Part shown: one piece after another, positions 7,940 to 16,891 of the stretch | Layout of the letters: the number at the start of each line of letters is the position of its first letter | How positions within the stretch are numbered: position 1 is the stretch's first letter | Source: Rhodoplanes tepidamans | Lineage (GTDB): Bacteria > Pseudomonadota > Alphaproteobacteria > Rhizobiales > Xanthobacteraceae | Assembly (NCBI RefSeq): GCF_030813915.1 | Contig: NZ_JAUSUJ010000014.1 | Coordinates: 1-64,000, forward strand | Reading direction: 5' to 3' | DNA length: 64,000 bases | Made by a program: the position numbers and the translations under genes | The notes under the pieces: generated by a model | Told to the model about the DNA's origin: nothing | Databases searched by the model: none | The model's input: the letters and a program-made list of their open reading frames with translations, nothing else

Positions 7940-9007
7940 TCAGCGCGCGGCGGCGAGCCGGCGACGGGTGCGGGGCGGCGCCTTCGAGGCCACCTGCTGG
8001 GTCGAGCCGCGGACGACGAGCTCGACCGGCAGCACGATGCGGGCGGGCTTGCCGCGGCGTCCCGGGCCGGTCTCGATCGCGTCGAGGAGCAGCCGCGCCG
8101 CCTCCCAGCCCGCCTTGTACTGCTGGACCCGGACCGTGGTGAGCGCCGGAACGAAGCGGCCCGCATAGGGCATGTCGTTGAAGCCGGTGACCGAGACGTC
8201 GTCGGGGCAGCGCAGCCCGTAGCGCTTCAGCACGTCGATGACGCCGACCGCGAGGCGGTCGTTGGCGCACAGGATCGCCGTGAAGTCGCTGGTGCGGGCG
8301 AGCAGCGTCTCGGCGCAGCGCTCGCCCTCCTGCTCGTTGAACCCGTCGGCGAAGACCACGAGCCGCTTGTCGAGCGGCAGCTTCATCTCCCGCCGGTGCC
8401 GCTCGAACGCCTCCCAGCGGCTGTAGCCGGTCGAGATCGTGCGCGGGCCGGCGATGTTGGCGATCCGCCGATGGCCGAGCGACACCAGATGGGTCAGCGC
8501 GTGGCGGATGCCGCAGTTCTCGTCGAAGACGACGCAGGGCGCGACCGGCTTCGTCGTCTCGCGGAACACGGTGACGACCGGCACGTCGCCGATGCGCGGG
8601 ATCAGCTTGTCCTCGTAGCGGCTGCTGGCGAGCGCCAGCCCGTCGACCGAGCGCGCCAGCATCGAGGCGACCACCTCGGCCTCGCGCGCCTCGTCGCCGT
8701 CCGTGTTGGCGAGCACCACGGCGTAGCCGCGCTCGCTCAGCACGTCCTCGACGCCGCGGATCATCGGCGGGAACACCGGGTCGGTGATGTCGGGAACGAC
8801 GATGCCGATGGTGCGCGAGCGGTTGGTGCGCAGCGAGGCGCCGGCCGCGTTGGGGCGGAAGCCGAGCTTCGCCGCGACCTCGCCGACCTTGGCGACGATC
8901 TCGGGCGAGATCAGGTGGCAGGTCTTGGGATCGAGCGCGCGCGACACCGTCGACACGTGGACGCCGACGATCCCGGCGATGTCGCTCATGGTCGGACGGC
9001 TGCGCAT
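7940..9007 (-). CDS. LacI-family transcriptional regulator
   Basis: 355 residues. The N-terminal helix-turn-helix with hinge is plain (TMSDIAGIVGVHVSTVSRAL, then NAAGASLRTNRSRTIGIVVP), followed by a periplasmic-binding-protein-like ligand domain (ITDPVFPPMIRGVEDVL, LCANDRLAVGVIDVLKRYG, TGFNDMPYAGRFVPALTTV). ATG 9007 is chosen because GGGGG lies just upstream and the HTH begins six residues in; in-frame codons further upstream would run through the operator. The gene is convergent with the M24/E1/E2 operon. A palindrome at 9085-9102 in its own promoter recurs nearly intact at 337-354, so it probably represses both itself and that operon, with relief by the pathway substrate. Confidence 0.9.
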   Translation of the reverse strand: MRSRPTMSDIAGIVGVHVSTVSRALDPKTCHLISPEIVAKVGEVAAKLGFRPNAAGASLRTNRSRTIGIVVPDITDPVFPPMIRGVEDVLSERGYAVVLANTDGDEAREAEVVASMLARSVDGLALASSRYEDKLIPRIGDVPVVTVFRETTKPVAPCVVFDENCGIRHALTHLVSLGHRRIANIAGPRTISTGYSRWEAFERHRREMKLPLDKRLVVFADGFNEQEGERCAETLLARTSDFTAILCANDRLAVGVIDVLKRYGLRCPDDVSVTGFNDMPYAGRFVPALTTVRVQQYKAGWEAARLLLDAIETGPGRRGKPARIVLPVELVVRGSTQQVASKAPPRTRRRLAAAR

Positions 9008-9084
9008 GTCCCCCGGCTCGCCGCGCTCGCTGACGGTGGTCGTGATCTCGGACCACGACTGTATGGGCCCGCGAGGACCGGCGC

Positions 9085-9102
9085 AATGCAAAGGTTTGCA
9101 TT
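9085..9102. promoter_or_regulatory. Autoregulatory LacI operator
   Basis: AATGCAAAGGTTTGCATT has perfect 8-bp arms (AATGCAAA and TTTGCATT) around GG. It lies 78 bp before the LacI start. It shares 15 of 18 bases with the site at 337-354, so the two probably bind the same protein. Confidence 0.65.
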
Positions 9103-9116
9103 GGGCCGGCCCGCCC

Positions 9117-9143
9117 GGCCGCGGCCGCGGCCGCGGCCGCGGC
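9117..9143. repeat. (GGCCGC)n simple repeat abutting the FNT gene
   Basis: About four and a half copies of the self-complementary hexamer GGCCGC lie immediately beyond the stop codon of the leftward FNT gene and before the LacI operator. The run can fold on itself and could act as a GC-rich transcript end, but there is no T-tract. It is also a likely slippage site. Confidence 0.75.
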
Positions 9144-10064
9144 TCAGCGGCGGGCGGCGCGCGCTCCGGCCGGCTCGGCCGCGGCGGCCGGCGTCTCCTC
9201 GGGCAGCGGCGTGAGGCCGCCGAGGCCCTTGCGGTAGATGGCCCAGTAGACGAAGCCGACGAAGCCGGCGCCGCCGACGATGTTGCCCAGCGTCGCCGGC
9301 ACGATGTTGTGGACGATGCCGGAGAGCGTGACGACCGAGGCGTCGATGCCGGCCGGGACGTGGTCGGTCACCACCAGCACCCAGGCGAGCGGCAGGAAGT
9401 ACATGTTGGCGATGCAGTGCTCGAAGCCGGCGGCGACGAAGCAGGCCACCGGCAGCACCATGCCGGCCATCTTGTCGGCCACCGAGCGGCCCGCATAGGC
9501 GAGCCACACGCCGAGGCAGACGAGGATGTTGCAGAGCACGCCCTTGAAGAAGATGGTCGTCATGTCGGGCTGGATCTTGCTCACCGCGAGCTTGACCGCC
9601 GCCGCCGCGATGATGCCGCCGTTCATGTCGGGATGGTGCGCCATCACGACCAGGAAGACGAGGCCGAGGGCTCCGACCAGATTGCCGAGCCAGACGATCG
9701 TCCAGTTCCTGATCACCTCGGCGGTTCGGATCTGGCCGTTCCACCACGCCATCACGATCAGGCAGTTGCCGGTGAACAGCTCGGCGCCGCCGATCATCAC
9801 CAGCGCGAGGCCGAGCGAGAACACCAGGCCGCCGAGAAAACGCTGCAGGGCGAAGCCGAGCGTCGGATCGGCCAGGATGATGGTGAAGAACATTCCGCCG
9901 AGCCCGATCGAGCCGCCCGCGACCATCGACAGCATCGCGCTCGGCAGCAGAGGCATGCGGGCCTTCTTGACCCCGAGCTTCTCGACCTTGTCCTGGATCT
10001 CGGCCGGCGAGTAGGCGTCCGAGCCGAAAATGTCCGTCCTGTGCGCCTGGGGGTTCGCCGCCAT
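9144..10064 (-). CDS. Formate/nitrite transporter (FNT) family channel
   Basis: 306 residues with the six-helix FNT layout: a soluble N-terminus, then hydrophobic helices including SMVAGGSIGLGGMFFTIIL, the broken helix motif GGAELFTGNCLIVM, NLVGALGLVFLVVMAHH, GVLCNILVCLGVWLAYAG, the conserved CFVAAGFEHCIANMYF and GNIVGGAGFVGFVYW. FNT pentamers pass formate, nitrite or hydrosulfide across the inner membrane. ATG 10064 is preceded by AGGAG at the right spacing. No formate or nitrite enzyme is next to it; the formate-oxidoreductase genes lie 26 kb away with a second FNT gene. Specificity between FocA and NirC types is undecided. Confidence 0.9.
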   Translation of the reverse strand: MAANPQAHRTDIFGSDAYSPAEIQDKVEKLGVKKARMPLLPSAMLSMVAGGSIGLGGMFFTIILADPTLGFALQRFLGGLVFSLGLALVMIGGAELFTGNCLIVMAWWNGQIRTAEVIRNWTIVWLGNLVGALGLVFLVVMAHHPDMNGGIIAAAAVKLAVSKIQPDMTTIFFKGVLCNILVCLGVWLAYAGRSVADKMAGMVLPVACFVAAGFEHCIANMYFLPLAWVLVVTDHVPAGIDASVVTLSGIVHNIVPATLGNIVGGAGFVGFVYWAIYRKGLGGLTPLPEETPAAAAEPAGARAARR

Positions 10065-10368
10065 CGCTCGTCTCCTGAAGGTGTAGTCACGTCGACGAGC
10101 TGGTCCGCTCGGGGCAGTTGCGTTCCAGCCCCCTCCAGGGAGCGTCGTGCTCACGGCCTTTCGTGGTCGACCCGGTGACGCGGTCGGCGGAGCCATAGCA
10201 GGGCGCGGCCGGCAGGACGATCGGGAGTGCCTCGAATAATGGGCGCCCGAAACGCATGGCGGACATTTCGGAGCGGCGCAGCCAGCCGCCGGCGCCGCGA
10301 TCCACAACCTGGGATCACGTCGGACGAAGAGTTCGCCTCGAATTGCAGGCCACGAGGGCGCCGGGCGG
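10065..10368. other. Intergenic stretch with no recognised feature
   Basis: About 300 bp between the starts side of the FNT gene and the 3' end of the P450 gene. Apart from the FNT ribosome site (AGGAG, about 10073-10077) I see no ORF with support, no hairpin with a T-tract and no repeat matching others in the window. Confidence 0.5.
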
Positions 10369-11715
10369 TCAGCCGAGCCGGAAGCGCAGCGTGTTGTAGT
10401 CGAGCGTGCCGGGCAGGCGCAGCGGGTCGAGCCGGGCCGGATCGGCGAGCGCGACCGCGCCTCGCGTCAGGATCGTCGCGATCACGGCGCTCGCCACCAT
10501 GGGCACCAGCCGGACCGCCGGGCAGACCGCCGGGCCGCCGCTGAACGGCATCAGCGGCCAGCCGTCGCCGGGGGCGTCCGCCAGCCACAGGTCGGGCGTG
10601 AACCGATGGGCCCAGGACAGCGTCTCGTCGTCGCGATGGAAGTACGGCGCGAAGATCAGGAGGCTGGTGTTCTTCGGCAGCACCGTGCCGGCGAGCGCCA
10701 CGTCGCGCGTGGTCTCGCGCAGGATCGCCGGCGTGGTCGGCCACAGCCGCAGCGATTCGAGCACCACGGCGCGCCCGCGCGGCAGGTCGGCGCGGCCGTC
10801 CGGACCGGCGGCGGCGATCTCGTCCTGCACGCGCCGCATCTCGGCCGGATGGGCGGCGAGCAGGGCCAGCGCCCGCATGGTCGCGATCGCCCCGGCGTCG
10901 AAGGCGAACAGGTACTGCGTCGTCTGGTCGGCCGGCGCGGCGGCGGCCGCCGCCGGGATCGCCGCGATCATGCCGGCGAGGCTGTCCGGGGCGGCGCGGG
11001 CGAGATGGCCGTCCAGACGCGCGTGGAAGCGCCGCCGCAGCCGCGACCGGCCGGGATGCAGGAAGGCCCAGTTGGCGGCACCGCGCAGCCGCGCCAGCAT
11101 GTCGGTGAGTTCGCCGTCGTCGGCCGCGCCCTCGCCGAGCACGATACGCCGGACGAGACGCTGCCACATGGCCGTGAAGGCGCCCCAGGTCAGCGTCCCA
11201 CCGGCCTGCGCGAGCAGCGCCCCGGTCTCCTCGTCGATCGCCCGCAGGAACGCGCCGGCGAGCCGATGCACCGGGCAGCCGGTCTCCAGCACCTGCTCGT
11301 TGAAGCGCCGCCGGACGCCACGCTCGGCGCCCTCCGAGATCAGCGAGACGTCGGGCTCCATGTGGGCGAGCGCGCTGCGCTTCTCGGCCGTGGCCGGCGA
11401 GAACGGCTCGGGCGCCCCGTTCAGGATGGCGACGACGTCGTGTGGCGACAGCACCAGCACGTGTCGGCGGATCGGGATGGCGAGCCGAAGCAGGCCGGTG
11501 CCGTAGGTGGCGCGCAGGCGCTGCATCCGCCGCACGGCGCGGTCGTCGAGGCCGAGCGCCTCGGCCGCGCCGACCACCCGGGGCCGGCGAATGATGACGC
11601 CCTTGCCGAGCGTCGGAATCACCACGTCGGCGAGCACGGCGAGCGTATCCGCCAGGCTGGCCATGGTCGGGGCCGCGTCGGCCTGGGGCGGCCGCGAGGT
11701 GGCGTGCTGAAGCAT
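10369..11715 (-). CDS. Cytochrome P450 with non-canonical heme-binding loop
   Basis: 448 residues. The K-helix ExxR is E320-SL-R323, and the heme loop is F391-SGG-PAV-C398-P-A400. The cysteine thiolate ligand is present, but the arginine usually two residues before it is alanine and the glycine two after it is A400. The I-helix region (about 225-245, LFAFDAGAIATMRAL) lacks the usual acid-threonine pair: it reads DAGAIAT. P450s normally mono-oxygenate hydrophobic substrates with ferredoxin-type partners; no redox partner gene is adjacent. The altered oxygen-activation and heme-loop residues suggest an unusual reaction, perhaps peroxide-driven or isomerase-like, but this is inference. ATG 11715 is used; longer upstream codons would extend into low-complexity sequence. 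Confidence 0.85.
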   Translation of the reverse strand: MLQHATSRPPQADAAPTMASLADTLAVLADVVIPTLGKGVIIRRPRVVGAAEALGLDDRAVRRMQRLRATYGTGLLRLAIPIRRHVLVLSPHDVVAILNGAPEPFSPATAEKRSALAHMEPDVSLISEGAERGVRRRFNEQVLETGCPVHRLAGAFLRAIDEETGALLAQAGGTLTWGAFTAMWQRLVRRIVLGEGAADDGELTDMLARLRGAANWAFLHPGRSRLRRRFHARLDGHLARAAPDSLAGMIAAIPAAAAAAPADQTTQYLFAFDAGAIATMRALALLAAHPAEMRRVQDEIAAAGPDGRADLPRGRAVVLESLRLWPTTPAILRETTRDVALAGTVLPKNTSLLIFAPYFHRDDETLSWAHRFTPDLWLADAPGDGWPLMPFSGGPAVCPAVRLVPMVASAVIATILTRGAVALADPARLDPLRLPGTLDYNTLRFRLG

Positions 11716-11998
11716 GTCGGGTCCCTGGCGTTCGGCGGAGCGCTCCGGGGCAGCCGGGCGGATGCGCGGAGCCGGCGGCGGCAGGCCCGCCCTCACGGAG
11801 CCAACGCCGCACCGGCGTCCGGGTTTCGGACACCGAAGCCCGCGGCCGAGAAACCGCACCCGCTCCGCGCCGCGATAACCGCGGGATATGGCGCGCATCG
11901 CCGATTGTATTTCGCCGGCCGGCGCCGCGCCGGCATCATCCGGCCGTCACGTCATCGGTGCCGGCGGCCCGCCGCCGGCGCCCATCATCGAGCCAGCC

Positions 11999-12919
11999 AT
12001 GCCAGAGACACCCCGAGCCCGGTCCGGCAAGCGCCCCGTCGTCGTCACCTGCGCCATCACGGGCGGCGGCGACACGGTCGGCAAGCATCCCGCCATTCCG
12101 GTCACGCCCGAGCAGATCGCCGTCTCCTCGCTCGAGGCCGCGCGCGCCGGCGCCGCCATCGTCCACATCCATGTGCGCGATCCCGCCACCGGCAAGCCGA
12201 GCAGCAGGCTGGAGCACTATGCCGAGGTGGTCGAGCGCATCCGGGCCGAGAACCGCGACGTCGTCGTCAACCTGACGACCGGCGCCGGCGCCCGCTTCAT
12301 CCCGTCCGACGCCGATCCGAAGATCGGCGGCCCCGGCACCACGCTGGCGAGCCCGGAGGCGCGGGTGCGCCACATCGAGGCGCTGAAGCCGGAGATCTGC
12401 ACGCTCGACATCACGACGATGAATTTCGGCGAGTTCGTCTTCGTCAACACGCCGGCGCATCTGCGCGTCATGGCGAAGTGCGTGCGCGCCGCCGGCGCGA
12501 CCGCCGAGCTCGAATGCTTCGACACCGGCAACATCCGCCTGGCGCTGCGGCTGATCGAGGAGGGCGTGCTCGCCTCCCCCGCCATGTTCCAGATCTGCCT
12601 CGGCATCCCGTGGGGCGCGCCCGCGACCGTCGAGGCCCTGCTGATGATGCGCGACATGCTGCCGAAGGACGCGTTCTGGACCGGCTTCGCCATCGGGCCG
12701 CAGGAGTTCCCGATGGTCGCCCAGGCCGTGCTGCTCGGCGGACACGTCCGGGTCGGGCTGGAGGACAATCTCTACATCGAGAAGGGCGTGCTGGCGCCGA
12801 GCAACGCCGCGCTGGTCGAGAAGGCGGTGCGGATCGTCGAGGCGCTCGACGCCCGTCCGGCGACGCCCGACGAGACCCGCGAGCTGCTCGGAATTCCGCG
12901 ATCCGCCCAGCCCGCCTGA
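11999..12919 (+). CDS. Beta-keto acid cleavage enzyme (BKACE, DUF849)
   Basis: 306 residues. The family Zn ligands are visible as H56 and H58 in GAAIVHIHVRDP and E255 in VGLEDNLY; also typical are NLTTGAG, TTMNFG and LGIPWGAP. BKACE enzymes condense a beta-keto acid with acetyl-CoA and release acetoacetate plus a new acyl-CoA (3-keto-5-aminohexanoate cleavage enzyme is the prototype; others act on dehydrocarnitine and 5-hydroxy-beta-ketohexanoate). It converges on the leftward LysR/TRAP/dehydrogenase cluster, whose 3-hydroxyacyl-type dehydrogenase could supply a beta-keto acid. ATG 11999 fits the family start (KRPVVVTCAITGGG). Substrate not determinable here. Confidence 0.88.
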   Translation: MPETPRARSGKRPVVVTCAITGGGDTVGKHPAIPVTPEQIAVSSLEAARAGAAIVHIHVRDPATGKPSSRLEHYAEVVERIRAENRDVVVNLTTGAGARFIPSDADPKIGGPGTTLASPEARVRHIEALKPEICTLDITTMNFGEFVFVNTPAHLRVMAKCVRAAGATAELECFDTGNIRLALRLIEEGVLASPAMFQICLGIPWGAPATVEALLMMRDMLPKDAFWTGFAIGPQEFPMVAQAVLLGGHVRVGLEDNLYIEKGVLAPSNAALVEKAVRIVEALDARPATPDETRELLGIPRSAQPA

Positions 12920-12929
12920 GCGGTCGCCG

Positions 12930-13868
12930 TCACACCCGGTCGAGCTCCGCCGGGCCGAGCTCCGCGGCATCGAGATCCGGCGGCGCGAACGACGCGCGCA
13001 GCATGGCACAGAACGCCTTGACGACCGGGATCGGCGTCTTGGTGCGCCGATAGGCGATGCCGGCCGAGAACTCCCACAGGGTGCCGTGGATGGCGAGCCG
13101 CACGAGGCCGAACGATTCCATGTAGGGCAGCATCACGGTCGGCAGGTTGACGATGTAGTCGCCGGCCTGCAGCAGCGACAGGATGCTGGCGATCGACGAG
13201 GTCTCGACCGCCACCTTGGGCGGCGCCAGCTCGTTGGCCGCGAAGAACGAGTTCACCCGGCTCGAGCCGACATAGTCGTTGGCGAGCGCGATCCACGGAT
13301 AGGCGAGCAGGTCGGCGGCGGCGATGTCGTCGCGCCGCGCCAGCGGATGGCGGGCGCTCGCGGCCAGCATGTGGTGGATCTCGGTGAGGTGCTCCTTCAC
13401 GATCTCCGGATGGCTCGGATAGTCGAGGGTCGAGCAGACGAGATCGAGCTCGCCGCCGAGCAGCGCCGGCACCAGCGTGTCGATCACGCCGGTGCGCATC
13501 GTCACCTTCACGTTGGGCTGCTGCTTCTGGAACTTGGCGATGACGGGCGGCAGCAGCCGCAGCATCCACACCGGCCCGGCGCCGATCCGGATGTGCCCGC
13601 CGCTGCCGCCGGTGATCGCCTGGATCTCGCCGAGCGCGTGCTGGTACTCCAGCGCCATCAGGCGCACGCGGCGCGCCAGGATCTCGCCATAGGGGGTCGG
13701 CACCACGCCGTTGGGGCGCCGCTCGAACAGAGGCACGCCGAGGCTCGTCTCGAGCTGGTGGATGCTCTTGGTGAGGGCCGGCTGGCTGATGTGCACGGCC
13801 TCGGCGGCCGCGCTGATGCGGCCGTGATCGAGAACGGCCAGGAAGTGCCGCAGGAGACGAGAATGCAT
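12930..13868 (-). CDS. LysR-family transcriptional regulator
   Basis: 312 residues. N-terminal winged HTH (RHFLAVLDHGRISAAAEAVHISQPALTKSIHQLETSLGVPLFERR) and a periplasmic-binding-like effector domain (IRIGAGPVWMLRLLPPVIAKFQ onwards). ATG 13868 places the HTH at residue 6, as usual. It lies just downstream of the TRAP genes on the same strand and converges with the BKACE gene, so it is the natural regulator of the TRAP/dehydrogenase/cyclase cluster. A T-N11-A dyad at 20757-20771, upstream of the first cyclase gene, is a candidate binding site. Confidence 0.9.
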   Translation of the reverse strand: MHSRLLRHFLAVLDHGRISAAAEAVHISQPALTKSIHQLETSLGVPLFERRPNGVVPTPYGEILARRVRLMALEYQHALGEIQAITGGSGGHIRIGAGPVWMLRLLPPVIAKFQKQQPNVKVTMRTGVIDTLVPALLGGELDLVCSTLDYPSHPEIVKEHLTEIHHMLAASARHPLARRDDIAAADLLAYPWIALANDYVGSSRVNSFFAANELAPPKVAVETSSIASILSLLQAGDYIVNLPTVMLPYMESFGLVRLAIHGTLWEFSAGIAYRRTKTPIPVVKAFCAMLRASFAPPDLDAAELGPAELDRV

Positions 13869-14046
13869 CGTGCGCGATCCTGCCCGCCGGCCGGCCGGCG
13901 CGAGGCCGTCCGGGACGGCACGCGTCGGGCGAGACCCCGGTGGACCCGACCGCTTTGGCACGATCGACCGTCTCCTGCAAGACCGGCAGGTTCCCGACCC
14001 GGCCGACCGCCGCGCGGCCGGCCCTCCCGGGCCGGGCGGCCCCGGC

Positions 14047-15351
14047 TCAGCCCTTGAGCAGCGCCGGGAGCCACAGCGCGAGGTCGGGGAACGCCGTCAG
14101 GAGGGCGAGGACCAGCATGTCGGCGATCACGAACGGCATGATGGTCCAGTAGAGCCGGCGCAGCGGGATGTCGGGCCGCATCGCGTTGATGATCAGGATC
14201 ACCAGCCCGATCGGCGGGATGATCAGCCCGAGCTCGACGATGATCACGTTGACGATGCCCCACCACACCGGATCGTAGCCGAGATGCAGGATGATCGGCA
14301 GGGCGAAGGGCAGCGTGACGATCATCGCCGCGAGCTCGTCGAAGACCGAGCCGAGGACCAGATAGACACACAGCATCAGCACGATGACGCCGACCGGCGG
14401 CAGCTCGACCTCGCCGACCAGCTTGATGAGCTGCTCGGGGATCATCGGCAGGCTGATGAAGTAGGTGAAGACCGACGAGCCGATCAGGATGAAGTAGATC
14501 ATGCCGGCCGTCGCGGCGGTGTCGCGCATGCCGGTGACGAAGTTCTCGACCGTGATGGTGCGGCGGAGCGCGGCGAAGGCGAACGACACCACGGCGGCGA
14601 CCGAGGCCGCCTCGTTGACCGTGAAGATGCCGCTGTAGAGGCCGGTGAAGATGGTGCCGATCAGCAGCACGGCCGGCGCCGCCCGCACGAGCGCGGCGCG
14701 CCGCTCGGCCGCCGGCATCCGCTCGGAGACCGGCGCCAGCGACGGGGTGAAGCGCACCAGCAGCGTGATCGCCATGACGTTCGCCGTGATGGTGATCAGG
14801 GCGGGCACGACGGCGGCGATGAACACGTCGAAGATGTAGGCGCGCGCCACCACGCAGTAGATGATCATGCTGAGCGAGGGCGGGATCAGCGCCTTCATGG
14901 CGCCGCCGGCCGCGATGGTGGCGCCCGAGAAGCTCGACGCGTAGCCGCGGGCCAGCATCTCGGGCAGCGCGACGCGCGTGAAGGTGGCGACCGTCGCCGG
15001 CGACGAGCCGCAGATCGCCCCGAACGCGGCGCTGCCTCCGATGGTCGCGTAGGCGAGGCCGCCCCGCCGGTGGCCCAGCACGGCCGCGGCGGCGCCGTAG
15101 AGATCCTTGGAGAAGCCGGAGACGTTGACGAACGCCCCCATGATCAGGAACAGCGGGACCGCGGTGAGGTCCATGCTGCTCAGCACCTGGGCCGGCTCGG
15201 TGGCCAGGAAGGTGAGCGCCGGCCCCCAGCTGGTCTGCAGCGCGAAGGCGACGATGCCGACCGCGATCATCGCGAAGGCGAGCGGGACGTGCAGCGCGAC
15301 CAGGACGAACAGGGCGATCAGGCCGGCGATGCCGATTTGAGTCGGGGTCAC
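14047..15351 (-). CDS. dctM: TRAP transporter large permease (DctM)
   Basis: 434 residues, almost entirely hydrophobic, with about 12 predicted helices and DctM signatures such as VPLFLIMGAFVNVSG, GGSAAFGAICGSSPATVATFT, IPPSLSMIIYCVVA, NEAASVAAVVSFAFA and GLIIPPIGLVILIINAM. It couples Na+ or H+ flow to uptake of a carboxylate delivered by DctP. GTG 15351 is used as start: its GTGA overlaps the stop of dctQ by 4 bases. It is the last structural gene of the dctPQM set and is followed by the LysR gene. Confidence 0.92.
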   Translation of the reverse strand: MTPTQIGIAGLIALFVLVALHVPLAFAMIAVGIVAFALQTSWGPALTFLATEPAQVLSSMDLTAVPLFLIMGAFVNVSGFSKDLYGAAAAVLGHRRGGLAYATIGGSAAFGAICGSSPATVATFTRVALPEMLARGYASSFSGATIAAGGAMKALIPPSLSMIIYCVVARAYIFDVFIAAVVPALITITANVMAITLLVRFTPSLAPVSERMPAAERRAALVRAAPAVLLIGTIFTGLYSGIFTVNEAASVAAVVSFAFAALRRTITVENFVTGMRDTAATAGMIYFILIGSSVFTYFISLPMIPEQLIKLVGEVELPPVGVIVLMLCVYLVLGSVFDELAAMIVTLPFALPIILHLGYDPVWWGIVNVIIVELGLIIPPIGLVILIINAMRPDIPLRRLYWTIMPFVIADMLVLALLTAFPDLALWLPALLKG

Positions 15352-15857
15352 GCGGGTGTCTCCGTCTCGACGGTGTCGCGGGTGCCGCGCGCCCGACCGA
15401 CCAGCACCACCAGCTGCACCAGGACGCCGACCCACAGGATGCCGTCGACCGCGAACCAGAACGGCGCCTTCGGCACCTCGAGCATCCAGGTCACCTCGCC
15501 GGCCCGCATCGCCTTGTCGGCGTGCAGCCAGAACTGCCAGGCCATGCCGATCATGACGACCTCGACCACCAGGGCGGCGACGCCGTCGACGACCCGCAGG
15601 GCGAGCCGCGGGAGCACCCGGCCGAGCGCCCGCAGCACGATGTTGCTTTCGCGCAGGAGCGCGATCGGCAGGCAGGCCGCGCCGGCGATCGCCGCGACCA
15701 TGTCGCCGAGCTCGCGGACGAAATCCAGCGGGGTGTTGGCGAAGGCCCGCAGGAGCCCGTCCAGCATCGTGAACGTCGCCAGGATCAGGAGCAGGGTGAG
15801 GCCGAGCACGGCGAGGCCGTTCGCGACGGCGCCCGCCACCTGTTCGATCCTGGCCAT
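15348..15857 (-). CDS. dctQ: TRAP transporter small permease (DctQ)
   Basis: 169 residues with four hydrophobic helices (AVLGLTLLLILATFTMLDGLL; MVAAIAGAACLPIALL; VVDGVAALVVEVVMIGMAWQFWL; FWFAVDGILWVGVLVQLVVLV). It forms the membrane complex with DctM. ATG 15857 gives MARIEQVAG; a GTG at 15863 would overlap the dctP stop in the same GTGA style as the next junction and is an equal alternative. Confidence 0.88.
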   Translation of the reverse strand: MARIEQVAGAVANGLAVLGLTLLLILATFTMLDGLLRAFANTPLDFVRELGDMVAAIAGAACLPIALLRESNIVLRALGRVLPRLALRVVDGVAALVVEVVMIGMAWQFWLHADKAMRAGEVTWMLEVPKAPFWFAVDGILWVGVLVQLVVLVGRARGTRDTVETETPA

Positions 15858-15859
15858 GA

Positions 15860-16864
15860 TCACTTCGCCCGGATCTGGGTCAGGATCTCGCGGGCCTTCG
15901 CCAGGACCTTGGCGTTGTTCGGATCCTTGGCGGCCCAGGCGGCCGTGACCTTCTCGTAGGGCGCCTTGATGGCGGCGAGGTCGGCGGCCGAGGGCATGAC
16001 CACGGTGCGCTTCGCGTCGGCCTTGAAGCGGGCGATGATCTCGGCGTTATGGGCGAGCAGCGCCTTGACGTAGAGATCGTTGATCCAGGCCCCCGAATAC
16101 TTGTCGAGCACGGCCTTCGCCTCGGCCGGCAGCGCCTCGTACCTGGCGCGGTTCATCACCACGCCGAGCGGGCCGGCGCCGAGATCGAGCAGATAGCTGT
16201 GGCTGGTCACCCGGTCGACGCCGAAGTCGATGACGGCCGCCGGCACCAGGGTCGCGGCGTCGACGGTGCCGCGCCCGATCGCCTCGACGATCTCGTTCGG
16301 CGGCATCAGCACCGGCACCATGCCGAGCTCCTTCACGGTCTGGCCGACGATCGGCCCGACGATGCGCACCTTCATGCCCTTGAGATCGGCGTTGGAGCGG
16401 ATCGGCCGTCGCGAATAGAGGTTGTAGTTCGCGTTCATGAACGAGCCGATGACGTGATAGTCGCCATAGCCGCGCAGGCTGTTCGACTTGACGAGCTCGG
16501 CATAGAGCTTCGTGCCCTCGCCGAGATCCTTCAGCAGGCCCGGCAGCTCGAACACCTGGTCGTCCGGGAAGCGGCCAGGCACCAAGCTCGGATTGATGAA
16601 GGCAATGTCGGCGACGCCGTCGAGCACCAGCTGCGGCTGTGCCGGCAGGCTCTTGCCGAGCGCGCCGTTCGGATAGGCGTCGATCTTCACGGCGCCGCTC
16701 GGATCCGCGTTGACGGCGTCGACCCACGGCTTGATCACCTTGGCGTAGTTCACCTCGGTGTCGTTGGAGAAGAAGGACAGCTTGAGGGTGACGGGCTCGG
16801 CGAGCGCCGGCCCGGCGGCGAGCGCCATCACGGCCCCCAGAAACGCCGCGAAACATTTCGTCAT
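15860..16864 (-). CDS. dctP: TRAP transporter solute-binding protein (DctP)
   Basis: 334 residues. Signal peptide MTKCFAAFLGAVMALAAGPALA, then the DctP fold with characteristic blocks VTLKLSFFSNDTEV, VKIDAYPNGALGK, DLKGMKVRIVGPIVGQTVKELG and VPVLMPPNEIVEAIGRGTVDAA. The conserved arginine that clamps the substrate carboxylate is expected in the KVRIVG segment. It captures the cluster's organic acid in the periplasm for DctQM. AGGGAGAG precedes ATG 16864. Subgroup resemblance does not reveal the ligand. Confidence 0.92.
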   Translation of the reverse strand: MTKCFAAFLGAVMALAAGPALAEPVTLKLSFFSNDTEVNYAKVIKPWVDAVNADPSGAVKIDAYPNGALGKSLPAQPQLVLDGVADIAFINPSLVPGRFPDDQVFELPGLLKDLGEGTKLYAELVKSNSLRGYGDYHVIGSFMNANYNLYSRRPIRSNADLKGMKVRIVGPIVGQTVKELGMVPVLMPPNEIVEAIGRGTVDAATLVPAAVIDFGVDRVTSHSYLLDLGAGPLGVVMNRARYEALPAEAKAVLDKYSGAWINDLYVKALLAHNAEIIARFKADAKRTVVMPSAADLAAIKAPYEKVTAAWAAKDPNNAKVLAKAREILTQIRAK

Positions 16865-16891
16865 CTGGTCTCTCCCTTGCGTCCTGCCGGT

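Noticed and set aside
9117-9143. CRISPR or minisatellite array
   Set aside because: A simple GGCCGC hexamer run without spacers.
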